DNA of 32,847 bases. Origin: an uncultured Lachnospiraceae bacterium. Its GTDB lineage: Bacteria; Bacillota; Clostridia; Lachnospirales; Lachnospiraceae. The stretch lies in NCBI GenBank assembly GCA_900539715.1, contig UQDA01000025.1:1-32847 (forward strand). Direction: 5' to 3'. The notes under the pieces are model-generated. The model did no database searches. It was not told the origin of the DNA and was given only the letters and a program-made list of their open reading frames with translations. The position numbers and the translations under genes were made by a program. Numbering within the stretch: the stretch's first letter is position 1; every line of letters starts with the position of its first letter. Below are positions 1-7,402 of this stretch, piece by piece.

Positions 1-513
1 GCCAGCATCGGGGAGAGGGCGGCGTGGCAGAGCCCGGCCGCCGCTACGGATATAAAATCGCCTGTCAGTCAGGGATTGATATCCATGACGGGAGTGTTCT
101 GGGATACGACCGTCATGTGTGCGGTGACGGCGCTGGCTGTCATGAGCGATATGATAAAAAGTGCGGCGCCCTATATGGACGCCGCACAGGATGAATATTG
201 TTTTGTGGCATTTTCGGGACTTCCCTTTGCAGGAGAAGAACTTCTTTCCCTTTGCCTTGTCCTGTTTTCCTTTGCCACAATGATAGGGTGGAGCTTTTAC
301 GGGGAATGTGCTGCCCGCTATCTTTGGGGAGAAAAAGGCGTCAGGGTATTTCAGGTGTTTTATATCGTATCTGTTTATATCGGTTCGGTGCTTTCGCTGG
401 AGCTGGTATGGAACCTGTCGGATATTTGCAACGCCTGCATGGCGCTCCCAAATCTGCTCTGCTTATGGCTTTTGCGGAAAACGGTCATACGGCAGACGAG
501 GCAGGAACATTAG
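1..513 (+). CDS. Sodium:alanine/amino-acid symporter (AGCS family), C-terminal fragment
   Basis: The gene enters from the left edge and only the C-terminal ~150 residues are present. The reading SPAAATDIKSPVSQG, then FWDTTVMCAVTAL, a GWSFYGE motif, and a closing WNLSDICNACMALPNL helix match the C-terminal helices of AGCS (AlsT/DagA type) sodium-coupled alanine/glycine carriers. About four hydrophobic segments remain. The family's NEAG(L/M)GS(A/S)P signature should sit at the window edge but is not readable in one frame: EGGV reads in frame 3 (bases 15-26) and SPAAAT continues in frame 1 (from base 31). This implies either a small deletion or poor edge sequence. The stop is at 511-513. Family call confident; intactness of the full gene cannot be judged. 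Confidence 0.8.
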   Translation, partial: ASIGERAAWQSPAAATDIKSPVSQGLISMTGVFWDTTVMCAVTALAVMSDMIKSAAPYMDAAQDEYCFVAFSGLPFAGEELLSLCLVLFSFATMIGWSFYGECAARYLWGEKGVRVFQVFYIVSVYIGSVLSLELVWNLSDICNACMALPNLLCLWLLRKTVIRQTRQEH

Positions 514-555
514 AAAGGCTCGGGACAGCAGTTGTTTCCCTGAAAAGAGGAGCAG

Positions 556-1443
556 TTATTCGGAAGGCTGCTCACGGTGTATCTTCTTTTTGGTAAAGCC
601 GGGACCGCGCACTTCGTTGGCGTCGCTGATGACAAGGAAGGCGTCGGGGTCGATGTCCATGACGAGTTGGTCCAGAGCGGCCATTTCGCGCCGGGAAACG
701 ATAGTCATGAGTACCGGCTGGTCATTTTTTAAATAGCCGGTCGTTGCCCTGAGAAGAGTGCAGCCGCGGTCGAGGCGGTCGAAGATGGCCTGCCGGATAT
801 CTTCAAAGCGGCTGCTCACAATGTCTACGCGCGCCTGATGCTTTCCGATCACGAGTACCTTGTCAAGCACAAACGTATATATCATGACGAGCAGAATGCC
901 GTAAAGAATTTCTTCAACATTTGAGAAAAACATCTGTCCGATAAGGATGCAGACATCAAATACATACAGGGAAACGGATACGGAAATTCCAAGCTTCTTT
1001 TTCAGGATGAGGGGAGGAATGTCCATGCCTCCGGTGGAAGCTCCGGCACGGATGACTATTCCGATACCGGCGCCTATCATAAGGCCGCCGAGCACAGTGC
1101 AGAGCATCGGATCGTCAGTGAGCGATGATATGATAGGAAACTGCTGCCAGAAGGTCAGAGCCACAGGATAGAAAAATGTGCTGATCAGTGTTGTGAGCGC
1201 GAATTTCTTGCCGAGGACGAGAGCGCCCAACAGGAACATGGTGAGATTAAAGCCGAATACGAATACGTTAAGGGGAATGTTGAAATAGTGTTGGGTGGAA
1301 AGACCGAGTCCGGTCGTACCGCCGGTAATGATACCGGAGGGCAGCAGGAAAGCTACGACAGAAAGCGCATAGATTGTATTTCCTGCCAGAATAAGGAGAA
1401 CATTGCGCATGAGTTTTAAAGTGCGGTGGGTTTGGATGGTCAT
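556..1443 (-). CDS. YitT family multi-pass membrane protein (DUF161 plus C-terminal DUF2179)
   Basis: The 295-residue protein has an N-terminal block of hydrophobic helices containing GNTIYALSVVAFLLPSGI and GGTTGLG, typical of YitT/DUF161 proteins. A ~80-residue soluble tail (IVSSRFEDIRQAIFDRLDRG, later ISDANEVRGPGF) fits the DUF2179 ligand-binding-like domain. The family's substrate is not established; some members are called putative transporters. I chose the ATG at 1443 because GAAGGA lies 9 nt upstream; the in-frame TTG at 1464 has no ribosome binding site. It is monocistronic and divergent from trxA. A promoter and a terminator-like leader hairpin lie upstream, suggesting control by premature termination. 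Confidence 0.88.
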   Translation of the reverse strand: MTIQTHRTLKLMRNVLLILAGNTIYALSVVAFLLPSGIITGGTTGLGLSTQHYFNIPLNVFVFGFNLTMFLLGALVLGKKFALTTLISTFFYPVALTFWQQFPIISSLTDDPMLCTVLGGLMIGAGIGIVIRAGASTGGMDIPPLILKKKLGISVSVSLYVFDVCILIGQMFFSNVEEILYGILLVMIYTFVLDKVLVIGKHQARVDIVSSRFEDIRQAIFDRLDRGCTLLRATTGYLKNDQPVLMTIVSRREMAALDQLVMDIDPDAFLVISDANEVRGPGFTKKKIHREQPSE

Positions 1444-1486
1444 AGATACAGTTCCTTCTTTCAATGTGATAGTAGATTAAAGCGCC

Positions 1487-1524
1487 AAAAAAGCGGGATA
1501 TATGGTTTCCCACACAGCCCGCTT
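1487..1524 (-). terminator. Intrinsic-terminator-like hairpin in the yitT leader
   Basis: Read on the minus strand, GAAGCGGG is followed by a ~20-nt loop, CCCGCTT and a six-T run. The arms are 1518-1524 and 1491-1497. It lies between the predicted promoter (1559-1587) and the yitT start (1443), so transcription would have to read through it. No T run follows on the plus strand, so it is not a trxA or upstream terminator. Confidence 0.65.
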
Positions 1525-1558
1525 CCTAAATCAAGATCTTATAAAATTATGCGTGAGT

Positions 1559-1587
1559 ATTATAATACAGCTTTAGAAAAAAGTAAA
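1559..1587 (-). promoter_or_regulatory. Predicted sigma-A promoter for yitT
   Basis: On the minus strand, TTTACT (1582-1587) is separated by 17 nt from a perfect TATAAT (1559-1564). The -10 sits inside a 12-bp palindrome, GTATTATAATAC (1557-1568), so a TATAAT also reads on the plus strand. Predicted start of transcription is near 1552, giving a leader of about 108 nt. Confidence 0.6.
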
Positions 1588-1712
1588 TGAGAAATTGTGA
1601 CTTTGTTACAGAAAAAGGCGGTGGGATTGGATATACTAACCCCATAAACAAAACAATAACCGCTTCCCGAAACCGAAAGGGAAAAATACAGCGACGAAAA
1701 GGAGATAATATT

Positions 1713-2021
1713 ATGGCAAAGACATTTACAGCACAGAATTTTGAAGCAGACGTATTACAGGCACAGGGGCCCGTTCTGGTTGATTTCTGGGCAACATGGT
1801 GCGGACCCTGCCGGATGCAGGGGCCTGCGATCGACAAGCTGGCAGAGGAAGGCTATAATGCGGGCAAGGTCAATGTTGACGAGCAGGAAGAGCTGGCAGC
1901 ACGCTATCATGTGATGAACATCCCTACCCTGATCCTGTTTAAGGACGGCAAGGAAGTGGATCGTATGGTAGGCGTACAGAGCAAAGAGCTTCTGGAGCAG
2001 AAAATAAAGAACCTTCAGTAA
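1713..2021 (+). CDS. trxA: Thioredoxin
   Basis: The 102-residue protein has a single thioredoxin fold with the active site WCGPC (Cys30, Cys33), preceded by VLVDFWAT and followed by the cis-proline loop NIPTLILFKDG. It is a cytoplasmic dithiol reductant recycled by thioredoxin reductase, which is not in this window. The length matches the family exactly. The start is fixed by AAGGAG about 10 nt before ATG 1713; an upstream in-frame extension has no ribosome binding site and is not thioredoxin-like. It is monocistronic, ending in a strong terminator shared with the convergent Crp/Fnr gene. Confidence 0.97.
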   Translation: MAKTFTAQNFEADVLQAQGPVLVDFWATWCGPCRMQGPAIDKLAEEGYNAGKVNVDEQEELAARYHVMNIPTLILFKDGKEVDRMVGVQSKELLEQKIKNLQ

Positions 2022-2028
2022 ATAAAAT

Positions 2029-2066
2029 AAAAAATGCGCTGTACCGTCGGGGACAGCGCATTTTTT
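2029..2066. terminator. Bidirectional intrinsic terminator between trxA and the Crp/Fnr gene
   Basis: AAAAAATGCGCTGT (2029-2042) and ACAGCGCATTTTTT (2053-2066) form a perfect stem with a 10-nt loop. The A and T runs on both sides make it usable from either strand, which fits the convergent gene pair. Confidence 0.9.
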
Positions 2067-2088
2067 GTACGACATGCTTTGGCCTGGG

Positions 2089-2766
2089 TCACATTCCCAG
2101 CTTGCGGTAGAGCGCATTTTTATCGAGGATTTGGATGCAGCCGCGGGAAAGCGCTACGCTTCCGTCTTTGGAAAATTGTTTCAGGATACGACTGACCGCC
2201 TCCCGGGCGCTGCCAATGGCCATCGCCAGCTTTTCCTGCGTAAAGGGGATGGAGGCTGTTCCGAGCTCTGCCGATTCGTCTATCAAAAAGGCGGCGACAC
2301 GCTGCTCGAGAGTCATGAAAAAGATGCGCTCCATTGCTCCCATGACACTGGAAAAATGCTCGGTCGTCATCCGGTAGGCAAACGCTTCCAGATAAATATT
2401 TTCCCGCATGAGTTTTGAAAAAAAGATGCTGGGAATGAGCAAAAGATCGCAGTCTGTCTCCGTGTCGATAAGAACGTCAAAAGTGATCGCAGACAGGGCG
2501 CAGGATGCGGAGAGAACGCAGGGCTCGCCCGTGTGCAGCCGGTAAATGGTAATCTGTCTGCCGTCTTCTGCCTGCAGATAGATACGCAGCGTCCCCTGTA
2601 GGATAAAAAGCATCCCGAGGCAGTCGCTCGTCTCGGAAACGACGGGCTGGCCGCTGGAATAATGAACCTGACGCGCCTGCTCGAGAAGGGAGGTTTTTTG
2701 CCCCTGCTCAAGATGTTCCCAGAAGGGCTGCGCTTCAAAAAAATGTTTCAGTTCGTTTTTTGTCAT
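2089..2766 (-). CDS. Crp/Fnr family transcriptional regulator
   Basis: The 225-residue protein has an N-terminal cyclic-nucleotide-binding-like beta-barrel (GMLFILQGTLRIYLQAEDGRQ, HTGEPCVLSASCAL), a long dimerisation helix, and a C-terminal winged helix (TQEKLAMAIGSAREAVSRIL, roughly residues 171-190). There is no N-terminal cysteine cluster of the oxygen-sensing Fnr type; the Cys pair in the GEPCVLSASC strand is common in clostridial members. The effector is unknown. I chose ATG 2766 because GGAG lies 10 nt upstream; the longer reading from 2874 adds unrelated residues. It is convergent with trxA and divergent from the CbiG-like gene, so either neighbour could be a target (inference). Confidence 0.9.
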   Translation of the reverse strand: MTKNELKHFFEAQPFWEHLEQGQKTSLLEQARQVHYSSGQPVVSETSDCLGMLFILQGTLRIYLQAEDGRQITIYRLHTGEPCVLSASCALSAITFDVLIDTETDCDLLLIPSIFFSKLMRENIYLEAFAYRMTTEHFSSVMGAMERIFFMTLEQRVAAFLIDESAELGTASIPFTQEKLAMAIGSAREAVSRILKQFSKDGSVALSRGCIQILDKNALYRKLGM

Positions 2767-2890
2767 GTATATAAATCTCCATTCCGGAGTGTTCGCGGCG
2801 GAGGTATGCTGTCTGCATACACATTTTACGAACCTCCCTATGTCCATTGTAAGCCACAAAAATAGATCTGTCAAAATTTGCAGGGGAAGA

Positions 2891-2919
2891 TTGTGAATTT
2901 TCTTTAAGAGTGATAAGAT
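2891..2919 (+). promoter_or_regulatory. Predicted promoter for the CbiG-like operon
   Basis: TTGTGA (2891-2896), a 17-nt spacer and TAAGAT (2914-2919), with a TG extended -10 element at 2911-2912. It lies 36 nt before the start codon of the CbiG-like gene in the divergent region shared with the Crp/Fnr gene. Confidence 0.45.
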
Positions 2920-2955
2920 AAATAAAGAAAAGTCATCAAGACAGCGGGGATTAAG

Positions 2956-3975
2956 ATGAAGATAAGTGTCGTATCATTTACCAGAGCCGGGGCGGAGAAG
3001 AATCTGGAGTTGACCGGGCTTTTACAGCAAAAAAGACATCAGGCAGTCAGCTATAGCTGGCATTGTTATACGGGCAGAAAGCTGATACCGTTTCAGTCAG
3101 AGGAGCTTTTGTTTGAGGATTTATGGGAAGAACAGGAGCTTATCCTTTTGCTCTGCGGAATGGAATGGGTGGTACGCCGGCTGGCACCGTTGATAGGCTG
3201 GCGCAGCGAAGGTCCGGCGGTAGCGGTTATGGATGAGGAAGGCAGATTTTTAGTCCCATTATTGAAAGGCAAGTCCGGCGGGGCGGAGGAATGGTGCCGA
3301 TGGTTTTCGGAACAGTGCAGCGCAGCGTGCGTCTGGACAATGGGAAAGGAACGGGAAGAGCGTTTCAGGGCGGAAACGTTCGCACAAAAAAACGGTCTCT
3401 GCATTCAGGATCCTTTCCGCATCGGGACGGTCACGGAATGTCTGGAGGCGGGAAGCCCGGTCGGAATATACAGTGATTATGCGATAGAAGGGGTGATTCC
3501 GGAGGGGCTGATTCCGATAGGAGGAGCAGGTTTTGCAGGAATGAAGGTTTCCAGTTCTGTCCCTGAGACGGGGATTTCTGTGACAGACGACTGGGAGGCA
3601 CCGCATTTTATAAAAGAATGCAGGATGTTTCCTCACAATCTGACTGCCGGGATATACTGTGCCGAAGATGTATCGGCGCAGGAGCTGGAGCAGGCGCTGC
3701 GGAAAGGCCTGGCGGAAAACCATCTTTCCAGAGAGCGGCTCTTTAGCCTTCACGCAGTAAAGACGCACGGTCTTGAGGCAGTCCGCAGTGTTGGCCAAAG
3801 GCTTGACGTCCCGGTGTTTTTTTTGGATGAGGACAGTCTGCCTGCAGGGGAAAAGCCGATATGGGAGCGGGTATGTCTGCCTGCAAAAGAGGCTGTAACG
3901 CTGCTCTTTACATACCGGGAACAGGAGAGGATAGCCTTTTCCGTTTATGAAAAAAAGGCTTCTTTATATTTTTAA
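2956..3975 (+). CDS. Divergent CbiG-like protein (cobalt-precorrin 5A hydrolase family)
   Basis: The 339-residue protein follows the CbiG layout: an N-terminal domain opening MKISVVSFTRAG, a central block CGMEWVVRRLAPLI...GPAVAVMDEEGRFLVPLL, and a C-terminal domain (LFSLHAVKTHGLEAVRSVGQ...DVPVFFLDED) resembling the CbiG C-terminal part. CbiG opens the ring of cobalt-precorrin 5A in anaerobic B12 synthesis. Key family motifs are eroded: the usual SGHxGGAN reads KGKSGGAE, and the usual GxGCRxG reads GIYCAEDVS. No other cobalamin gene is in the window; the following genes are a TIM-barrel isomerase and a nucleoside phosphorylase. It may be a repurposed or decaying paralogue rather than a working hydrolase. 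Start ATG 2956 has GGGGA upstream. Confidence 0.65.
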   Translation: MKISVVSFTRAGAEKNLELTGLLQQKRHQAVSYSWHCYTGRKLIPFQSEELLFEDLWEEQELILLLCGMEWVVRRLAPLIGWRSEGPAVAVMDEEGRFLVPLLKGKSGGAEEWCRWFSEQCSAACVWTMGKEREERFRAETFAQKNGLCIQDPFRIGTVTECLEAGSPVGIYSDYAIEGVIPEGLIPIGGAGFAGMKVSSSVPETGISVTDDWEAPHFIKECRMFPHNLTAGIYCAEDVSAQELEQALRKGLAENHLSRERLFSLHAVKTHGLEAVRSVGQRLDVPVFFLDEDSLPAGEKPIWERVCLPAKEAVTLLFTYREQERIAFSVYEKKASLYF

Positions 3976-3996
3976 ATAGAGAAGGAGTATGGAGAA

Positions 3997-4905
3997 ATGA
4001 AGCTGGAATTGGGAATCAACACGGATTTTGAAAAAGAGCATGACTGTATTGAAGAGATACGAAAAGAGCTGCATCAGATAGCTGACGCGGGGTTTACGCA
4101 TATCCACTGGTGCTTTGAGTGGGATGGAGATTATCTGTATTCCCGCTCTGAGATGGAGCAGATAAGAAGCTGGATGGACGAGTGCGGCTTAAAGGAGAAA
4201 TCCCTGCATGCCAGCAAGGGAAGCCGCCGGGCGGTAGAAGAATACGGGAAGGTGCATTACCGCAAGGATTATACATCCGATATGGAGCCGAACCGCATCG
4301 CAGGAGTGGAGCTGATAAAAAATCGCGTGGAGCTTGTAAACGTGTTGGGAGGGAAGGAAATCGTCCTGCATATGTATCTTCCCTACAAGAGCTTTGAAAA
4401 CGACCCGGCATCCAAGGAACTGTTTTATGCGCAGACCTTCCGGTCGCTGGATGAGCTGCAGCCATTTTGTAAAGAGAAAAATGTAAGAATATGTATCGAA
4501 AATCTGTTTGAAGCGCCGAGAGAAATGCAGCTGGAGCAGTTTGATAAGTTGTTTGAGCGTTATCCGGCCGATTATATGGGGTTATGCATCGATACCGGGC
4601 ATGCCAATCTGGTCGGCGGGAACGATTTTGTACAGGAGCTGGCAGTCAGGTATGCCGACCGTCTGTATTCCCTTCATTTAAATGATAACATGGGATGGGG
4701 GGATGAGCCCGGCTGCGGCGACGCGCATCGTCTGCCGGGGGAATGCAGGGTGGACTGGGAGGCGTTGATGCCTCTGATAAAAGCCTCCGCCTATGAAGAG
4801 CCGTTTGTGATGGAAGTGATGAAGCCGATGGGCGAGGATATCGATGGGTATTTAAAGAGAGCTTATGAGGCAGGCGTCTGGATGGCAGGGCTGGCGGAAA
4901 AATAA
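3997..4905 (+). CDS. Sugar phosphate isomerase/epimerase-like TIM-barrel protein (AP endonuclease 2 superfamily)
   Basis: The 302-residue protein has the xylose isomerase-like barrel pattern with successive metal-ligand motifs: HWCFEW near the N-terminus, EIVLHMY, RICIENLFE, GLCIDTGHAN, SLHLNDN, then DAHRLPGECRVDW and a late FVMEV. These Glu/Asp/His residues are placed as in IolE/IolI and endonuclease IV-like enzymes. The substrate is not predictable; a sugar or sugar phosphate is most likely. It starts 21 nt after the CbiG-like gene with GAAGGAG upstream and precedes uridine phosphorylase by 28 nt, so the three genes look like one operon. A link to pentose salvage with the phosphorylase is inference. 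Confidence 0.85.
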   Translation: MKLELGINTDFEKEHDCIEEIRKELHQIADAGFTHIHWCFEWDGDYLYSRSEMEQIRSWMDECGLKEKSLHASKGSRRAVEEYGKVHYRKDYTSDMEPNRIAGVELIKNRVELVNVLGGKEIVLHMYLPYKSFENDPASKELFYAQTFRSLDELQPFCKEKNVRICIENLFEAPREMQLEQFDKLFERYPADYMGLCIDTGHANLVGGNDFVQELAVRYADRLYSLHLNDNMGWGDEPGCGDAHRLPGECRVDWEALMPLIKASAYEEPFVMEVMKPMGEDIDGYLKRAYEAGVWMAGLAEK

Positions 4906-4933
4906 AACAGAAAAAGGCAGAAGGAGGGTGCAT

Positions 4934-5719
4934 ATGAAATACGCAGAAGAGGGAATGCAGTATCATTTACAGATTAAAAACGGGGATGTAGGGAAATACG
5001 TGATATTGCCCGGAGACCCGAAGCGCTGTGAAAAGATAGCGGCATATTTTGACAATCCTGTCCTGATAGCGGACAGCCGGGAATATGTGACCTACACGGG
5101 CTGGCTGGACGGGGAAAAGGTATCCGTTACATCGACGGGGATAGGAGGACCTTCTGCTGCGATAGCGATACAGGAGCTGGTAAAGGCGGGGGCGGATACG
5201 TTCGTGCGCGTTGGGACCTGCGGCGGAATGGATATCGATGTAAAAAGCGGAGACCTGGTCATCGCCACGGGTGCGGTCCGGGCGGAAGGTACGAGCCGGG
5301 AATATGCGCCGATCGAATTTCCGGCAGTAGCGGATATCGATGTGGTGTGCGCGCTCCGGGAAGCGGCTAAAAGGCTGGATATGCCGTTCCATACGGGAGT
5401 AGTGCAGTGCAAGGATTCTTTTTACGGACAGCATGAGCCGGAGCTGATGCCTGTGGATTTTGAATTGATGAATAAGTGGAATGCATGGCTGAAGCTGGGG
5501 TGCAAGGCGTCAGAAATGGAGTCAGCGGCGCTGTTTGTGGCGGCAAGCTATCTAAAGGTGCGCTGCGGTTCTGTTTTTTTGGCGGTGGCAAATCAGGAGC
5601 GGGAAAAGGCAGGACTGGAAAATCCGGTCGTACACGACACGGACAGCGCTATCCGTACAGGCGTGGAGGCGCTGAAAATTCTGATCGCAGAGGATAAAAG
5701 GTGCGGAAACATAAGGTAG
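4934..5719 (+). CDS. udp: Uridine phosphorylase (nucleoside phosphorylase NP-I family)
   Basis: The 261-residue protein cleaves a nucleoside with phosphate to free base and (deoxy)ribose 1-phosphate. Seen motifs are YVILPGDPKRCEKIA, TSTGIGGPSAAIAIQEL, the phosphate/ribose site RVGTCGGM, GAVRAEGTSREYAP, KDSFYGQHEPE, and the SEMESAALF ribose-binding segment. The order and length match the uridine phosphorylase branch of NP-I enzymes. Pyrimidine specificity is inferred from overall similarity. ATG 4934 is preceded by AAGGAGGGTG; an upstream extension overlapping the previous gene is not needed. It is probably the third gene of the CbiG-like operon. Confidence 0.9.
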   Translation: MKYAEEGMQYHLQIKNGDVGKYVILPGDPKRCEKIAAYFDNPVLIADSREYVTYTGWLDGEKVSVTSTGIGGPSAAIAIQELVKAGADTFVRVGTCGGMDIDVKSGDLVIATGAVRAEGTSREYAPIEFPAVADIDVVCALREAAKRLDMPFHTGVVQCKDSFYGQHEPELMPVDFELMNKWNAWLKLGCKASEMESAALFVAASYLKVRCGSVFLAVANQEREKAGLENPVVHDTDSAIRTGVEALKILIAEDKRCGNIR

Positions 5720-5856
5720 GAAGGCTTTACAAAGGCGGGATGATAACCGAACGCTGCTGGAAGGTAACGCGGTATGAGGAGCGCGTGGAGGTTGTCCTTT
5801 CAGGGGCGGAGCAGCCGGAACAGATGATTGTTTTATATTTAAAGAACGGGAGCTGA
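5701..5856 (+). CDS. Possible small protein, 51 residues, unknown function
   Basis: A GTG-initiated frame overlaps the last 19 bases of udp in another frame and runs to TGA at 5854-5856. It reads about 51 residues rich in charged residues (KVTRYEERVEVVL, then EQPEQMIVLYLKN) with no hydrophobic segment. Codon choice looks coding (GAG, CAG, CCG, GAA). An internal ATG at 5740 would give a 38-residue form, but its ribosome binding site is too close. The stop codon falls inside the loop region of the downstream terminator. I recognise no family; it could be a translationally coupled operon member or a chance frame. Confidence 0.4.
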   Translation: MRKHKVGRLYKGGMITERCWKVTRYEERVEVVLSGAEQPEQMIVLYLKNGS

Positions 5857-5875
5857 AAGGCTTCCGTTTCTTTTG
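5841..5875 (+). terminator. Intrinsic terminator of the udp operon
   Basis: AACGGGAGC pairs with GCTTCCGTT (one G-U) around a short loop, followed by TCTTTTGTT. It closes the plus-strand operon before the minus-strand rpsT. Confidence 0.6.
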
Positions 5876-5932
5876 TTCGAGTGGAAATAAAAAAGTGAGC
5901 GCCAGGCGAGATTGCCGTTTGAGCAGATGGAT

Positions 5933-5974
5933 ATAAAAAGAGGATGATTTCCGTGACGGGTGGAAATCATCCTC
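5933..5974 (-). terminator. Intrinsic terminator of rpsT
   Basis: A perfect 13-bp stem, GAGGATGATTTCC (5940-5952) with GGAAATCATCCTC (5962-5974), is followed on the minus strand by CTTTTTATAT. It begins 19 nt after the rpsT stop. Confidence 0.88.
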
Positions 5975-5993
5975 TTAAAAAATTCAATTAAAT

Positions 5994-6257
5994 TTATGCG
6001 ATCTCGTTTACAGCCTTCGCCAGACGGGAAACCTTACGGGAAGCTGTGTTCTTATGATATACGCCCTTGGAAGTTGCCTTGTCGATTACTGCAGTTGCAG
6101 CGATCAGAGCAGCCTTTGCAGCTTCCTTGTCCTGTGCTTCGATTGCAACGCGCACTTTCTTAACAGCGGTCTTAACAGAAGACTTGATAGCCTTGTTTCT
6201 GTCAGCCTTGGTCTGGTTTACTAAAATTCTCTTCTTCGCAGATTTGATATTTGCCAC
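5994..6257 (-). CDS. rpsT: 30S ribosomal protein S20
   Basis: The 87-residue basic protein begins ANIKSAKKRILVNQTKADRN, continues with an Ala/Lys-rich helix (QDKEAAKAALIAATAVIDKA) and ends KGVYHKNTASRKVSRLAKAV, the S20 signature. It binds 16S rRNA in the body of the small subunit. The start is the GTG at 6257: TGGAGG lies 9 nt upstream and the protein then begins exactly where S20 should. A longer reading from 6284 would place extra residues before the conserved N-terminus. It is monocistronic, with its own promoter and terminator, divergent from gpr, the common clostridial arrangement. Confidence 0.96.
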   Translation of the reverse strand: MANIKSAKKRILVNQTKADRNKAIKSSVKTAVKKVRVAIEAQDKEAAKAALIAATAVIDKATSKGVYHKNTASRKVSRLAKAVNEIA

Positions 6258-6347
6258 GATAATACCTCCATATAAATTCACCATAAATGCTGTATCATGT
6301 TACATTAAAGCCGGACACGGACGATCTAATGCAAACATACAATATGT

Positions 6348-6376
6348 ATTCTAGGATAAGAGGACAGTTCTGTCAA
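6348..6376 (-). promoter_or_regulatory. Predicted sigma-A promoter of rpsT
   Basis: On the minus strand, a consensus TTGACA (6371-6376), a 17-nt spacer and TAGAAT (6348-6353). This is the strongest vegetative promoter match in the window, as expected for a ribosomal protein gene; the leader is about 85 nt. Confidence 0.8.
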
Positions 6377-6462
6377 TACATAATTTGTTTATTTTTGCAA
6401 AAAATAGGAAGGAGAAGCAGCAGCTGCGAAAAAGGGAGAATCAATGGTCGGAGGAAAAGAAC

Positions 6463-7374
6463 ATGAGCGGGTTTGCGGTAAGGACAGATTTGGCGCTGGA
6501 GGATGGAGAGCGCATCAGGGAATCGGGAGCGGAAATCAGAGGCGTTATTTTGGAGGAAGAAGAGAATGAGGAGACCGGGGTACACATAACGCGGGTAAAG
6601 ATAGAAACGAAGAATGGGGCGAAAATAATGGGAAAGCCGGTAGGAACTTATGTGACGCTGGAAGCTCCGGCGTTGACGGAGCAGGATGAGGATTACCACA
6701 GAGAGGTGGCAGGAGAGCTGGCAAGGCAGCTGCGCAGCCTCATCCCGGACTGTAAAAAAGAGCAGTCGGTGCTTGTTGTGGGGCTCGGTAACCGGGAGGT
6801 GACGGCAGACGCTTTAGGACCGCATGTGATAGAACATCTTTTTGTCAACCGTCATGTGGTGATGCAGTTTGGAACAGCTGCGTATCGAAAGGAAAAAATG
6901 CATCGAATCAGCAGCCTTGTGCCGGGAGTGACGGCGCAGACCGGAATGGAGAGCGCAGAAATCGTGCGGGGGGTGGTAGAGCAGACAAAACCGGACTTTC
7001 TTATCGTGGTGGATGCGTTGGCGGCACGCAGCACGAAAAGACTCAACCGGACAATCCAGGTGAGTGATTCCGGTATTGCACCGGGTTCAGGAGTGGGAAA
7101 CCACAGGAATGCGCTGACAAAGGAATCCCTGGGAGTTCCGGTCATCGCAGTGGGGGTTCCGACCGTGGTCGATGCGGCGACGATAGTGGGAGACGCGCTG
7201 GAGCGCATTGAGGAGGAATGCGGTATACATGTCATGGCTTCGCGGGAACATCCGCAGGCTCTGTCCGAGCTGAACAATATGTATGTGACGGGAAAGGATA
7301 TTGATGAGATGATACGGCGGCTGAGCTATACGGTTTCAGAAGGGATAAACATGGCGCTGGATATGGAAGGATAA
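6463..7374 (+). CDS. gpr: Germination protease (spore GPR endopeptidase)
   Basis: The 303-residue protease degrades the small acid-soluble spore proteins (SASPs) at spore germination. Visible blocks are FAVRTDLALE near the start, VLVVGLGNREVTADALGPHV, LVPGVTAQTGMESAEIV, FLIVVDALAARSTKRLNRTI, SDSGIAPGSGVGNHR and VIAVGVPTVVDAATI, all characteristic of GPR. An N-terminal propeptide removed by autoprocessing is expected. ATG 6463 is chosen because GGAGG lies about 9 nt upstream and the protein begins where GPR proteins do; the longer reading from 6385 lacks support. spoIIP follows directly, the usual gpr-spoIIP order. A SASP gene, its substrate class, is 4 kb downstream. Confidence 0.96.
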   Translation: MSGFAVRTDLALEDGERIRESGAEIRGVILEEEENEETGVHITRVKIETKNGAKIMGKPVGTYVTLEAPALTEQDEDYHREVAGELARQLRSLIPDCKKEQSVLVVGLGNREVTADALGPHVIEHLFVNRHVVMQFGTAAYRKEKMHRISSLVPGVTAQTGMESAEIVRGVVEQTKPDFLIVVDALAARSTKRLNRTIQVSDSGIAPGSGVGNHRNALTKESLGVPVIAVGVPTVVDAATIVGDALERIEEECGIHVMASREHPQALSELNNMYVTGKDIDEMIRRLSYTVSEGINMALDMEG

Positions 7375-7402
7375 AAAGCTGTCGGGTGTACTAAAAGGAA
7401 CA

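Noticed and set aside
198..736. Two plus-strand frames overlapping the AGCS fragment and yitT end
   Set aside because: They are out of frame with, or antisense to, recognised proteins and have no family features.
1444..1464. TTG 1464 as the yitT start
   Set aside because: No ribosome binding site upstream, whereas GAAGGA is well placed for ATG 1443.
6355..6385. CATAATT as a forespore promoter of gpr
   Set aside because: No HATR-type -35 at 15-18 nt spacing; the only GATA lies 20 nt away.
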